Positions 42,593 to 52,873 of a stretch of DNA of 64,000 nucleotides are shown piece after piece (the first letter of the stretch is position 1; the number at the start of each line of letters is the position of its first letter). Source of the DNA: Choricystis sp. odSpoLacu1 (lineage: Eukaryota > Chlorophyta > Trebouxiophyceae); contig OY253658.1 in assembly GCA_958009055.1 (NCBI GenBank), positions 372,001-436,000 on the forward strand, in the 5' to 3' direction. Made by a program: the position numbers and the translations under genes. Under the pieces are notes generated by a model that did no database searches, was not told the DNA's origin, and saw only the letters and a program-made list of their open reading frames with translations.

Positions 42593-43276
42593 ATGCGGAA
42601 ACTCTCCCTCACTGTCGCCACTCTCGCGGGCGACGTCCCGCTCACGCTGGACAGTGATGCGTCCATTTCGGGCGCTCAACTTCACGCGTCCGTGGCGGCA
42701 GCGTTAGGCCTGCCCCCCGTGCGCGCGGCGCGCCTGCGCCTCGCGCGCGGACCGACCCGCGTCCCCGACGACTCAACCGCGTCCGGCGTGGCCGATGGAG
42801 ATATGATAACAGCTGTGGTGGCTCCCGCGGAGCCGCCACCGCAAAAAATCGATGAATCGGGGGTCCGGTCGCGCCGCGCCGCGCGGACACGCGCTGCACA
42901 TGATGACGCCTCTGACGACGATGAAGACGCCGTGTTTCGGTACAGGCCGCCAGTCAACAAACTCGCACGCGCCCTGTGCGACGCCGCCCTGCGTGCAGGC
43001 GCGCCCGAAGCCGCCGTCGGCGTCGCGTCGAGACTGCCGCGCGCGTTGTACCTGACCCTCTTTCTCTGGCCGCTGGGCGCCAAACTGGCATCAGAATTCG
43101 GCCTTGGCCCCGTCTACATCATACTCACAATTATCGCCGCCATTTTTGCCAACTTGGGCACGAGGCGGCCGGGGGAGGCGAGTGCTTACACCGTGTTCAA
43201 TGATGCCTTCCGCCCGCTGCTGGGCCAGTTCACGGCGGACGCGGTGGACGCGCACGTGAGGCGGGGGGGGATGTGA
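42593..43276 (+). CDS. SAYSD1: SAYSvFN-domain protein with N-terminal ubiquitin-like fold
   Basis: Single exon, 227 residues. The first 75 residues (MRKLSLTVATLAGDVPLTLD, then DGDMITAVV) look like a ubiquitin-type beta-grasp. After an acidic stretch (DDASDDDED) comes a hydrophobic region LGPVYIILTIIAAIFANLG, then TRRPGEASAYTVFNDAFRPL, the family-defining SAYSvFN block ('GE.SAYSVFN'). In animals SAYSD1 sits in the ER membrane at the translocon and recognises UFMylated ribosomes for quality control of stalled translocation. A similar place of action is inferred here. The combination of a ubiquitin-like N-terminus with the domain is common in plant and protist members. Confidence 0.85.
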   Translation: MRKLSLTVATLAGDVPLTLDSDASISGAQLHASVAAALGLPPVRAARLRLARGPTRVPDDSTASGVADGDMITAVVAPAEPPPQKIDESGVRSRRAARTRAAHDDASDDDEDAVFRYRPPVNKLARALCDAALRAGAPEAAVGVASRLPRALYLTLFLWPLGAKLASEFGLGPVYIILTIIAAIFANLGTRRPGEASAYTVFNDAFRPLLGQFTADAVDAHVRRGGM

Positions 43277-43376
43277 TGTGGATGGTTCAAGGTGGGTCGC
43301 CTTCCTCTTTGTCGTGTGCTGGCGCTGGTGGCCGGCACGTTTGTTTTTCGGCGACGTTTCCACACCTTGTCGCCAA

Positions 43377-44132
43377 ATGCCACCCGTCGCGCCGCCCTCA
43401 CCCTCCCCCGCCGCTGCGGCTGCTTTGGCCGCCCGTTCCTCCCGTCGTGCTGGACTGGCGTTCTCTTGTGCATCCCTGGCGGCGGCGGCCGCGGCCGCGG
43501 TCGCGGCGGGCGTGGTGCCTGGTGATCACCTGGCCACCGCGGCGGCCGCCGCGCTGGCCCTGCCCGCCGCCACCATCGCCATCGCCAAAGCCGCCCTGGG
43601 GGACGCCCTCGTCCTAGACGCCGGCTTGCCGCCCTCGGTCGCGGTCGTGCCGCGCTGGGCCGGCCCTCGCCCCGACGCGACGCGCTCGCTCTCTGTCGTT
43701 CTCGACGCCGGCGCCGGCCGTGGCCGCGGCGTGATCGCCACCGCCCCCATCCCGGCAGGCGCCTTTCTGGGCACGTACGCGGGGGATTTGTTGGACACGG
43801 CGGGCTTTTGGGGGCGGTATCCGAGTGGCGTGGCAGACCACACCATGTCAGTCGGCCGCGACTGGGCCATCGACGGCGCCCCCATCGCGGCCGCCGCGGA
43901 CGCGGTGGCGGCGGCGGCGGCCGCGGCGGGTGACCCAACCCCGCCGCCGCCGCCCTACTCGCCGTGCTTTGTGAATAATTCGGCGACGAGGGCAAACGTG
44001 GCCCGCGTCACACGCACCGCGGCTCGAAAAGTCGACCTCTACGCCGCCCGCGCCATCGCCCCGGGGGAGGAGGTGTTGCTGGACTATGGGGCGACGTACT
44101 GGACGGGGCGGGAGGGAAGCATGGTGGAGTGA
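43377..44132 (+). CDS. SET-domain methyltransferase
   Basis: Single exon, 251 residues from ATG at 43377 (MPPVAPPSPSPAAAAALAAR). The N-terminus is Ala/Ser/Arg-rich with a hydrophobic part (AAAAAAVAAGVV), perhaps an organelle leader. The SET core has RGRGVIATAPIPAGAFLGTY ('G.G..A...I..G..I..Y.G'), FVNNSATRANVARV in place of the usual 'FINHS..PN', and PGEEVLLDYGATYW ('GEEL..DYG..Y'). No pre-SET or post-SET cysteines are seen. Substrate unknown; the short form resembles non-histone or orphan SET proteins. It follows the SAYSvFN gene by 100 bp on the same strand. Confidence 0.75.
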   Translation: MPPVAPPSPSPAAAAALAARSSRRAGLAFSCASLAAAAAAAVAAGVVPGDHLATAAAAALALPAATIAIAKAALGDALVLDAGLPPSVAVVPRWAGPRPDATRSLSVVLDAGAGRGRGVIATAPIPAGAFLGTYAGDLLDTAGFWGRYPSGVADHTMSVGRDWAIDGAPIAAAADAVAAAAAAAGDPTPPPPPYSPCFVNNSATRANVARVTRTAARKVDLYAARAIAPGEEVLLDYGATYWTGREGSMVE

Positions 44133-44254
44133 GGGAGAGAGGTGTGGTGGGTAGAAGTGAGTTCAAAAAAAGAGTCTGTTGGTTGATGTTTTTAGTTTTT
44201 TACTTGACCGAAAAGGAAAGAAAAAAGTAGGCTTCTCTACCTCTCTCTCCCATC

Positions 44255-46056
44255 CTACCCCCGCGCCAGCCCGTCCCGCGGCTGGCCCAGGCGCACGGTG
44301 GCCTCCGCCGCGGCGGGGCGCAGCGGGCGCGCCCCCAGGATGGCTCCCGAGGGTTGGCCCGCCGCGGCTTCCACCTCGGCGTCGTACTCGGCGACGGCAA
44401 AGTTGGTCTTGGCGGTGCGGCCTGGAGGGGAGGGAAGGGAGGAGGGGTGAGGGTGCAGGGAGAAAACTCGCGCAGCCTCCTTCTCTCCCCCCCTCCCTCC
44501 TTTTTCTCTCTCTCTCACCCCGCTCCACGATCAAGGAGCGGTCGTACGCGCGGGCCGCGTTCTCCTCGGTGTCGTGCAGGCCGAGCGAGACCTGTGCGGA
44601 GTGTGGGAAGGAGGGTGTGTGAGACTCACTCTCGCTTCCACCCCTCACTTCCCTTTTCCCCTCTCTCTCGGCTCACGTTTTTGCGGCCGCGCAGCACCCC
44701 GATCCTCGCCTCCCACCTCCCCTCCCCCCCCGACACCCCCCTAAACGGGCTCCTCCCCCTCGCAAACGCGGCCGACCGGCGGCGCAGGTGGGCGACGACG
44801 TCGGTGGGGGGGGCGCCGGAGAGGGTCGCCAAGTCGGCCGAGTAGCACGACGGATCAAAGTTGGTGGGCGCCCGCGCCCCCCGCACAGCCAGCGCGGCAA
44901 CGTCATACGCGCGGGCGGCGTCCTCCTCCTCCTCGAAGCCGCCCAGGTAGACTTGGCGGCCGGCGAGCCAGATGGAGGCTTCCCAGCGGCGAGTGGAGCG
45001 GTGGCGCGACACGCCGCGGTCGGCCGAGGATTGGGTGGGGGGGGGAGGGCCGACGGGCGCCGCCTTTTTGGGGGTGGGGGGCTTGGTGGTGCCGCGCGGG
45101 CGGCCGGGGCCGCGGTGGGAGGCTGGTGGTGGGGAGGGGAGAGAGGTACACGGACCCATAAGTCACGCGTCACTTGCCCACTGCCTCGACCAAAAACCCT
45201 CAACACTCGCGACGTGCCACCCCGCCCCCGCCCCTGCCTCCCCTTGTCCCCCCTCCCAGAGCATGAGCTAGCACGTGCGTGCCGCGCCACCGGGTCAAAA
45301 AAATCATTTCTCCTTTCCAACGCCCCACCTTTCTTCTTGCGTGCCGTCGCCGCCACCGCCTTCTGGCCTCGCTTGCCGCCGGTCGGCGTGCCGCCCCCAC
45401 CCTGCGACGAACCACCACTGACGACCTGCTCAGCAGGGGCCGCCACCAGCACACCATCCCCCGACAGGCGCAGCGAGGTGCGCTGCGGTTCCAGCGGCAC
45501 CCGCAGCGGCGGCGGCGGCGCAAGCTTTGGGGGCAGCGGCGGCGCCGCAAACGGAGCAAACATGGAGTCCAGGGAGCCGTCGGCGGAGGGGAGCAGGACC
45601 TGCGAGTAGAAAGAGTTGGTTGGCGCGCGGCAGCGGGCACGCCCCCTCTTTTCTTTCTCTCTTCCCCTCCCATCTTCCCCTCCCTCTTTTCTCACCCCCA
45701 CATCATCCGAGCATCGCCACAGCAAGCCACTGCCACCGTCGCCGCTGCCGCGGCCGCTGACGCGGCCCAGCAGCGTCGGCCACGCACTGCTGCCCCCGCT
45801 CGGCGCGGGGCCGCCGTTGACCGAGTCGTGTGTGAGCCGTGGGCGGGCTGTGGGTGTGGGTGGAGGTGGGGGATGGACACAATGAGGTGCGGTGTGTGAC
45901 AGTTGACCCGCGTGTGTGGGTTGTGCGGGAGGGAGGGGGCACACTTTTTATTTTTGGCACCCCCCCTGGTTTAACTATTGCCCCTCCTCCCAGCCACACG
46001 CCCACACGCTCACACAAAAACACAGAACACGCACGCTGCCTGACAGCGACTCGCAT
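44255..46056 (-). CDS. AP2-family transcription factor with two AP2 domains
   Basis: Proposed exons 46035-46056, 45696-45847, 45329-45599, 44677-45122, 44519-44591 and 44255-44421, all phases fitting, about 376 residues. AP2 domain 1 is RHRSTRRWEASIWLAGRQVY with LGGFEEEEDAARAYDVAALA and PTNFD. Domain 2 is SPFRGVSGGEGRWEARIG, then VSLGLHDTEENAARAYDRSL across an intron, ending TAKTNFAVAEYD. Two AP2 domains with this spacing mark the AP2 (AINTEGUMENTA/WRI1-like) subfamily of plants and algae. A basic GRPRGTTKPPTPKKAAP stretch (AT-hook-like GRPRG) just before domain 1 may add DNA contact or nuclear import. Nuclear regulator; targets unknown. The first, 22-base exon rests only on phase and splice signals. 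Divergent from the ketoacyl-CoA reductase, 171 bp. Confidence 0.82.
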
Positions 46057-46227
46057 GGTGTCGGGCGGTGAGTAGTGGTGCCGGGGCAGCCCGTCACCGG
46101 TGTGGGGAGGCGGGTGCAGGGCAGCGCGCCCGAGCGAGAGAGTGAGCTTCGCGTTGTTTCGTCACTCTCTCAACGCCTCTTTTTTCGCCTCCTGCGCGCA
46201 AAAAACACACCTCTTCCACTCAACACA

Positions 46228-47614
46228 ATGCTGGACGTGCGCGCCCTGTCCAAAACGTCGCACGGCGCGTGTGTGACGTCGATGCTGGCGCTCATCGGCG
46301 CGGTGACCGCGCTGCGCGCGATCGTGCGCGTGCTGGGCGGCGTGTGGACCTACTTCCTGCGCCCGGGCAAGGACTTGAAGAAGCTGGGTGAGTGCGTGTG
46401 GGTGTGTGGGTGGTTGCAGGCAGGGTAGGGAGAGAGGCGGAGGCTGCAACGGCGGGCGCGCGCGTAAACGCAATTGGCGCGAAAACACAATCGCTCACGC
46501 GCGCGCCTCCCCTCCCCTCCCTTCTCCCACCTCCCCCCACAGGCGAGTGGGCCGTCGTCACCGGCGCCACCGACGGCATCGGCCGCGCCTACGCTGACGC
46601 GCTGGCCAAAAAGGGTGAGTTGTTTTTTGTTTGTTTGTGTGCGTGGTGGTTGGCGCCGCACGAGCAAGGCCCGCGCCCGCCTCGGTGGCCACGCACTGCC
46701 GCGTGGCATACGCGCGAGCACTGCTGTGCGTTGAGGGCGGCGTGTCCGATGCTGGGACGCGCCAACCGCCAGGCAAGCGCGGCGTCATTCAAAGGCCACG
46801 GCATCGCGCGCGCGCGCGATGCCGTGGTCTCACTTCCCTCCCGACCCACACCACCCCCACAGGCCTCAACGTGGTCCTTGTCTCCCGCACCCAGGCCAAG
46901 CTCGACGCCGCCGCCGCCGAGATCGAGGCCGCCGCCGGCGTCACCACCCGCACCTTTGCCCTGGACTTTTCGAAGGCGACTGCCGCGGACTACGCTCGCC
47001 TCGCCACTGCCCTCGACTCGCTCGACGTCGGCGTCCTCGTCAACAACGTGGGCCTCTCCTACGACCACGCCGAATACTATGACGCCATCCCCGACTCCCT
47101 GGTGGACGACCTCATCGCCGTCAACGTGCAGGCCACCAACAAGGTGACCAAGATCGTGCTCCCGGGCATGAAGGCGCGCCGCCGCGGCGCGGTCGTCTGC
47201 ATCGGGTCCGCCGCCGCCACGGTCGCCCCCTCCGGCCCCCTGTACGCGGTGTATGCCGGCACCAAAGCCTACGTCGACATGTTTGCCAAGTCGCTGCACC
47301 TGGAGTGCGCCGAGTGGGGCGTGACGGTGCAGAACCAGGCGCCCGCGTACGTGGCCACCAAAATGTCCAAGATTCGCAAGCCCACCCTGGACGCGCCCTC
47401 GCCCAAGAAGTGGGTGGCGGCCGCGCTGAAGGCGGTGGGGCATGAGCCGACGTCCACGCCCTACTGGTACCACGGCGCGATGTGGGGCGTCGTCACCGAC
47501 GTCCCCCTGGCTTTGACCAACGCCTACCTCCTCTCCTTCCACAAGTGGCTGCGCACCCGCTACTACAAAAAGGTGGAGCGCGAGGCGGCGGGGGGCAGCA
47601 AGAAGAGCAAGTGA
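46228..47614 (+). CDS. KAR1: Very-long-chain 3-ketoacyl-CoA reductase (HSD17B12/KAR1 family)
   Basis: Exons 46228-46387, 46543-46614 and 46863-47614, phases fit, 327 residues. An N-terminal membrane segment (MLALIGAVTALRAIVRVLGG) precedes the SDR core: EWAVVTGATDGIGRAYADAL (cofactor), LNVVLVSRTQAKLDA, VGVLVNNVGLSYDHAEYYDA, then the catalytic Ser in CIGSAAATVAPSGP and YAGTK (Tyr-x3-Lys). QNQAPAYVATKMSKIRKPTL is diagnostic of the ER 3-ketoacyl-CoA reductase branch. The protein ends KKSK, a KKXX ER-retrieval signal. It performs the second step of fatty-acid elongation in the ER. Intron 2 contains a 30-base perfect palindrome. Confidence 0.9.
46796..46825. repeat. Perfect 30-bp palindrome in KAR1 intron 2
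   Basis: The sequence ccacggcatcgcgcg is followed directly by its exact reverse complement cgcgcgatgccgtgg, with no spacer. It lies 37 bases before the intron acceptor. It would form a cruciform in DNA or a hairpin in the pre-mRNA. Confidence 0.95.
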
Positions 47615-47700
47615 TGTGTGTGGGGAGAGGGAGAGAAAGTGAGTCAGAGAAGAGTGTCGTGCAAAAGAAACGTTTGTCCTTCCTTTCTACACACAACAAA

Positions 47701-50700
47701 TCAAGCCGCCGCCGCAGCCGCCCCATCCCACGCGCCCCGGCACCTCACCGCCGCCCCGCGCACCGCCCTCCGCCGGTCATCCAGGGCGGCCGTGACGGCG
47801 GCCAGGGCGGTTGCGCGGTGGGGGTGGACGTCTGGCCACGGCAACCGCGCGCCGACCGCCGCCAGCGCGTCCAGGGCGGCTGACCGGGCGGCGGCGGTAG
47901 GGGACTGAGTGGCGACGGCCGTCAGGCCGGCGACCGCGCGGTCGGCGAGGGGGGCGAGGGCGGCTGCGCCGGCGGACGTGCCTGAGAGCAGGGCGAGCGC
48001 GACGGCAGAAGCCTCGGACGACGCCCCATCGTCGCCGCCCGCCAGCGCCCCCGGCGCGGTGGCCAGGGGGCGGGCCAGGCGGTCGGCGGAAGCCGCCAAC
48101 GCCGCGGGGGGGGCTGCAGCTGCCGCGCGCGCGAGTGCCGCGAGCGCTGCCGGCGCGGTGGTCGCGGGTGCGCCCACCGCGTCCAACGCCAGCCCCAGCG
48201 CGCGCTGGCGCCACAGGATGCGGGACGGGGCGTGGGGCGCGTCCAGGCTCGCGCCGCCGGCAGCGTCTCCGCCGGACAGGAGGATGCCGAATGAGGAGGC
48301 GGCCGCGGTGGTGGCGTGCGCGTCCCCCCCCCCCGGCCGCGGCGCGCGCCGCGGGCGCCAGCAACAGGCCCGCCCCGCCCACCGCGCCTCGGCGTGCCAG
48401 GCCATGGGCCAACCAGCCCAGCAGGGTGAGGGCGGCTGGGTCGCCGTCGGTGGCGCTCTGCAGGGCAGGGGCGGCGGCTGCCATGACGTCGACGTCGGTC
48501 GACGCGGCCACCGCGGCGGCGGCCGCGCCGGCCGCCGCGCGTGCGCCGCGCGTCGGTGCTTGCAACGCCAGCGTCACAACATCTACCAGCAGGCCGTCAC
48601 AGCCGCCCCCGCCTGGCAACGCTGACGGGCGCAGGCCTCGCACCACGGCGGCCGCAACAATGGCGAGCGCGCCCGACCGCGCTTCACCGGCCTCCGCCGC
48701 CGCAGACGCCAGCGCGGCCGCCGCGCCCCCCGCCAGGATGGATTGATCGCCGTCGCCTGCTGCGGCAGCTGCCGCGTGAGCCAGGCGAGCTGTGGCGTCG
48801 GTGACGGCGTCGGCGGGGGTGGCGCCCGCCGCGGCCGCGCGCGCGCGGCGGCCGACACGGCCGCGACCGCGAGCGCAGACGGCTCGCGCACCACGCGCGC
48901 GCACGGTTCGGCCGCCGCCACCGCCGCCGCCCCAGCGTCGTCGGCGCAGCCGCCCGTCAGCACGGTCTCCAGGCCGGCTGTGACGGCGGCCGCGACCGCG
49001 TCGCTGGGGGGGGCCGCGCACAGCCGCGAGCGCGGCCAGCGCGGCCGCCGCGCGCGGCGCGCCCGCGACTGCACCACGCCACAGCACTGGCACGGCGGCC
49101 GCCACAGCGTCGCCGCCGCCCCCGGTGGCAGCCACGACCAGGGCGTCCCCTGCCGCGGTGGCGCGGTCGGGGTCGTCGGGGCTGGAGGCTGTGGTGGCCA
49201 GCGTGGTGGCGACGCGTTGGCGTGTGGAGTCGTCCAGAGCGCTGGCGCGCCCGCCACCGCGCGGCCACGCCAGCAGTTCACCCGACACCGCCAGCCGGGC
49301 GGCGGCGGTGGAAGGGCTGTCAGAATCGGACGCCGTCAGTGCCATCTCGGTCAGCTTCGGCGCGGCCCCGCCGAGCGGGTCGGCGCTTGACGACGCCCCA
49401 CCACCCACCGCGCGCCGCGCGGCGCCCACCAACCTGGCCGCCGCGCCCAGCGCCACGCCACGCGCGCAGTCGGGGGCTGTGGCACTAGCAGCCGCCTCCA
49501 CCAACTGTGGCAGCGTGCTGCCGACCACACGAGCGGCGACAGCGGGTCCACCAGCCGCGACGGCGGCCAGCGCGGCCGCCCCCCGCGCCCGCGCTGGCGG
49601 CGGCTCCCGGCGCCAGCGGGGCCCGCGCCCGGGCTGCCGTGACCAGGGCGGCGGCTGCCGGGTCGGCCAGGGCGGCGTCCGCGAGGGCGGGGCCGAGGCT
49701 GTCGATGGACGCGAGTGCTGTGGCGGTGGCAGCTGCCGCGTCGGACGGTGACTCCACGTCAGCCGCGGGCGTCAAGTCTGGGCGGGGGCCGCCACCGCTG
49801 CTGCCAGCAGCTACGTCCCGCGCCAGTGCAGCCCACACGCGGGGCAGGGAGGGGCGCACCGCGTCCCCGCCCCACGCGCGCGCGGCGGCGACGAGCAGCG
49901 CGCGAGCATCCGACACGCCGTCGCCATCACCGGACGTCAGTTTGTCCACCGCCAGCGGGATGACGGCTTCTGCAAAGGTCGGCGCCGCCGTCAGAGCGTC
50001 CACGACGGCGGTCACGAGCTGGGAGCGGGTAACGGGGGCGGGGCCGCCGCCCGGGGGCGGCGCAAACTGGACGGGAAAGTAACACCCTACAACATCCACC
50101 GCCTCCCCGCCCGACGTGGCCAGGGTGGCGGCGCCCGGGGGGCCGCCGCCAGCTGCGGCGCGGGCTGCGGCCGCGATGCAGTGCAGGCCTGCGAGGAGGC
50201 AGCGCGGGTCTCTCTCGCCGTCGACCGCTGCTGCTGCAGCGCCAAGTGTGTCCACGCCTGCTGCGGCGATGGCGGCTGCATGTGGCGGCTGCAACAGCGC
50301 CGCCAACGCGGCCAACACAGCCTCCCGCTCGCTGCGCGCATACGACTGGGCGGCGGGCAGCACGGTGGCGGCCAGCGCGGTGGCTGCCTCGACTGCAGCG
50401 CCCGGCGGCAGGGTGGCAGCGCCCCCGGTCGCGGCCGCCAGGGCAGCAATGCCGTCGCACGCTGCGGGGGCGGAGGGGCGGTCGCCCAGGCGGGCGGCGA
50501 AGAAGGAGGCGAGGGTGGACGAGGTGGCGGGGGTGGGGACGAGGGTGGGGGTGGCCGCGGCCTGAGGAATGAAACCGTGTTTGTTGAGTGTTTGATCTGA
50601 AACACACCACCACCCCCTCTCTGTCTCTCTCTCTTTCACGCGCACACCTTGGCCAGCAACCGGGTCGCGGCCGCGCGCTGGGCGCCGTCCCCGCTCGTCA

Positions 50701-50830
50701 GCGCGCTGTCGAGCGCGTCCACCAGGGCCGCCGCCCCGCCCGCCTCCCCCGCCGCCGCGGCCAGGGCTGCAGGTGTGGCGGCTGGGTCGGCCACCGCGGC
50801 CTCTGCCGCGGCGGTGAGGGTAATGGCCAT
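47701..50830 (-). CDS. MMS19: MMS19-like HEAT-repeat protein of cytosolic Fe-S assembly; several frame breaks
   Basis: Exons 50648-50830 and 47701-50561; corrected product about 1010 residues, near the family norm. Recognition rests on the MMS19 N-terminal block: EAVDVVGCYFPVQFAPPPGG, then VTRSQLVTAVVDALTAAPTF and AEAVIPLAVDKLTSGDGDGV, equivalent to 'DVLGCYFPIHF...LSQALM.AFASTPLF...IPLLLEKLSS'. Ala-rich HEAT repeats fill the rest. The end has AARSAALDALAAVGARLPWP. MMS19 bridges the CIA complex to nuclear Fe-S enzymes of DNA replication and repair. The reading frame shifts by one base at C/G runs 49579-49584, 49006-49013 and 48324-48334, and by two at a CG-dinucleotide run near 48836-48848. 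Each shift corresponds to one extra repeat unit. Confidence 0.75.
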
Positions 50831-50983
50831 TGGTTTGGTGCTGGAAAAAAATGACGGATGTGAATTCGCGTCGTCGGCTTTTTTCAGTGTTTCGACAAAA
50901 AAAACAGCGCGCTCCCCCCGTTCGTGTGCGGGCGCTTCCTCTCCCTTTCCCGTCTCTCGCGCCACCGTCGCTGAGTCTTCACC

Positions 50984-52643
50984 ATGGCGTACGTGGCACA
51001 CCGGGATCCGGGAGGGACGTGTGGATGAGGGGGCGATGGGACCGCCCGCAACTCGTCCCTCTCCCGATCTCACGCTGTGTGTCCGCCTGGCTCACCCTCT
51101 CCCTTCACCTTCTCCCTCCCTCCTCCTCCACAGCACGAAAGAAGAGAGACCCACGCTTGCGTAAGTGGGAACGAATGGGAGGGATGGAGAGACTGGGAAC
51201 GAAACCAGAGGCGCGACGCACACACCCACCCGGCGGCCTCGTCCCTCGCACCCTCTCTCCACCCCGTCACCAACCACCCCACCCTCCCTCCCCCCACAAC
51301 AGTGGCGTCAACATCAAGACCCGCAAACGCAACATCGCCGTCGCCCTCGACCCCGCCTCCTTTGCCGACGCGGTCGTCGCCGTGTTTGCGGACGCCCGCG
51401 TCGACGGCGACGCGGACGGCGAAGCCTGGCTCGCGGCCGGCCTGCCCGCCCTGCAGGCCACCGACCTCGACTTCTCGCGCTACGGCGACACCCTGTTTGA
51501 AGTGTTGTTCGCGGGGGGGCGCATGAGCGCGGGCGGCGCCGTGGTGGACGATGGGCGCGCGACCCTGGACAGGGCCTACCTGGCGCCAGGCGTGCCGGAG
51601 GAGTCGATTGGCGCGTTTGTGGCCGGGTTTCAGGCGTTGTTGCGGTGAGTGGTTTGGGGAGGAGGAGGAGAACGTGTGGTTGTTTTTTGTTTTTCTGTCT
51701 CCACCCTCTTCCCACCCACCCACCCCCACCCACCCTTCCCCACAGCCGCCGCCCCTTCCTCGTCAAAAACTTGGAGAACACGCTGGCCAAGCTCGTCAAA
51801 TCGCTGGAGTGCTACGATGATGGCGCCCGCTCAAAAATCGCGACCGCCGCGGCGCGCGTGTTTGCCGCGCGGCTGGGCCCCCAGCCCGACGCCGTCCTGG
51901 CGGGCCTGACCAACGACCGGACGGTGCAAAAAGGCATGTCGTTGGCGTGGGCGACCGCGTTTTTCAAAGCGTTCCTGGGGGCGGGGCAGCCGGGCGACGA
52001 GTTGTTGACGCTCCTCCGCCGCGCCAAACTGGACGACCGCCTCGCCGACCTCTTCCCCTCCTCCAAATCCTCACCCGCCGGCGTCGCCGCCCACTTTGCT
52101 GACGCGGGCCTCACACCCCTCGTCGACTACCAGGCGCGGATCGTGGCCGACGCGGCAGCCTCTGACCTCCGCTCCGCGGTGGACTCAATGGTCGGCGCCG
52201 ACCCCCCCCACGACGCGGCCGACGTGCTGCGCGTGGTGGAGGGACGCCAAGCAGAGTGCGGGCTGACCGACGCCGACACTGTGCGCGTGCTGTGGAGCGC
52301 GATCGTGTCGGCCGTCCCGACCCAAGGCCGCAACGCGGCCCAAGTCCTGGCCTCCCTCGCCCGCTCCGTGCGGTTCTACAAGCCCCTGCTGGCGCGCTAC
52401 GCGGCCACCGCGCGCGGGGAGGGGGCCCTGCTGGTGCACGTGCAGGTGGGGTGCTACGAGAATCCCAAGCTGTTGAAACTGTTTTCGCCCCTGATCCGGC
52501 TGCTGTACACCGAGGGCCTCGTCAACGAGGACGGCGTGCGGTGGTGGGCGCGCAAGGGGGCCCACCCGAAAGGCCGACACGTGTTTCAGAACGACTTGGA
52601 ACCCTTCATCAAGTGGCTGGATGAAGCGGAGGAGGAGGCGTGA
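50984..52643 (+). CDS. BZW: eIF5-mimic / BZW-type W2-domain protein
   Basis: Proposed exons 50984-51018, 51134-51160, 51303-51644 and 51746-52643, phases fit, 433 residues. TKEERPTLAGVNIKTRKRN aligns with human BZW1 'KPTLSGQRFKTRKRD'. Further blocks are LDFSRYGDTLFEVLFAGGRM, FLVKNLENTLAKLVKSLECY, LDDRLADLFPSSKSSPAGVA and HFADAGLTPLVDYQARIV. The C-terminal W2 domain has VRVLWSAIVSAVPTQGRNAA and HVFQNDLEPFIKWLDEAEEE, with the aromatic/acidic boxes that bind eIF2beta. The proteins imitate the eIF5 C-terminus and tune start-codon selection. The first exon is the least sure part: its phase fits, but other 5' exons are possible. Confidence 0.88.
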
Positions 52644-52873
52644 TGGGTCGAGGGGTGGGGTGGGGTGTGTGTGTGAGGATGCAGGGAGACTTTCCCTTGC
52701 CCCCTTTCCTTTTGGCACTGTGTGTTTCTTCCTTCTCTGTGGCGTGTGGGGTGTGCGTGCGGCGTGTGTTATGTTTGTTTCGAGCTTTCCTCTCTCTGTT
52801 TCATTTTTTGTTCACACACGAGTTGAAGCAAGTTGAAGTCAAAATCAGTCTCCCTCTCTCCCTCCTCCCTCCA

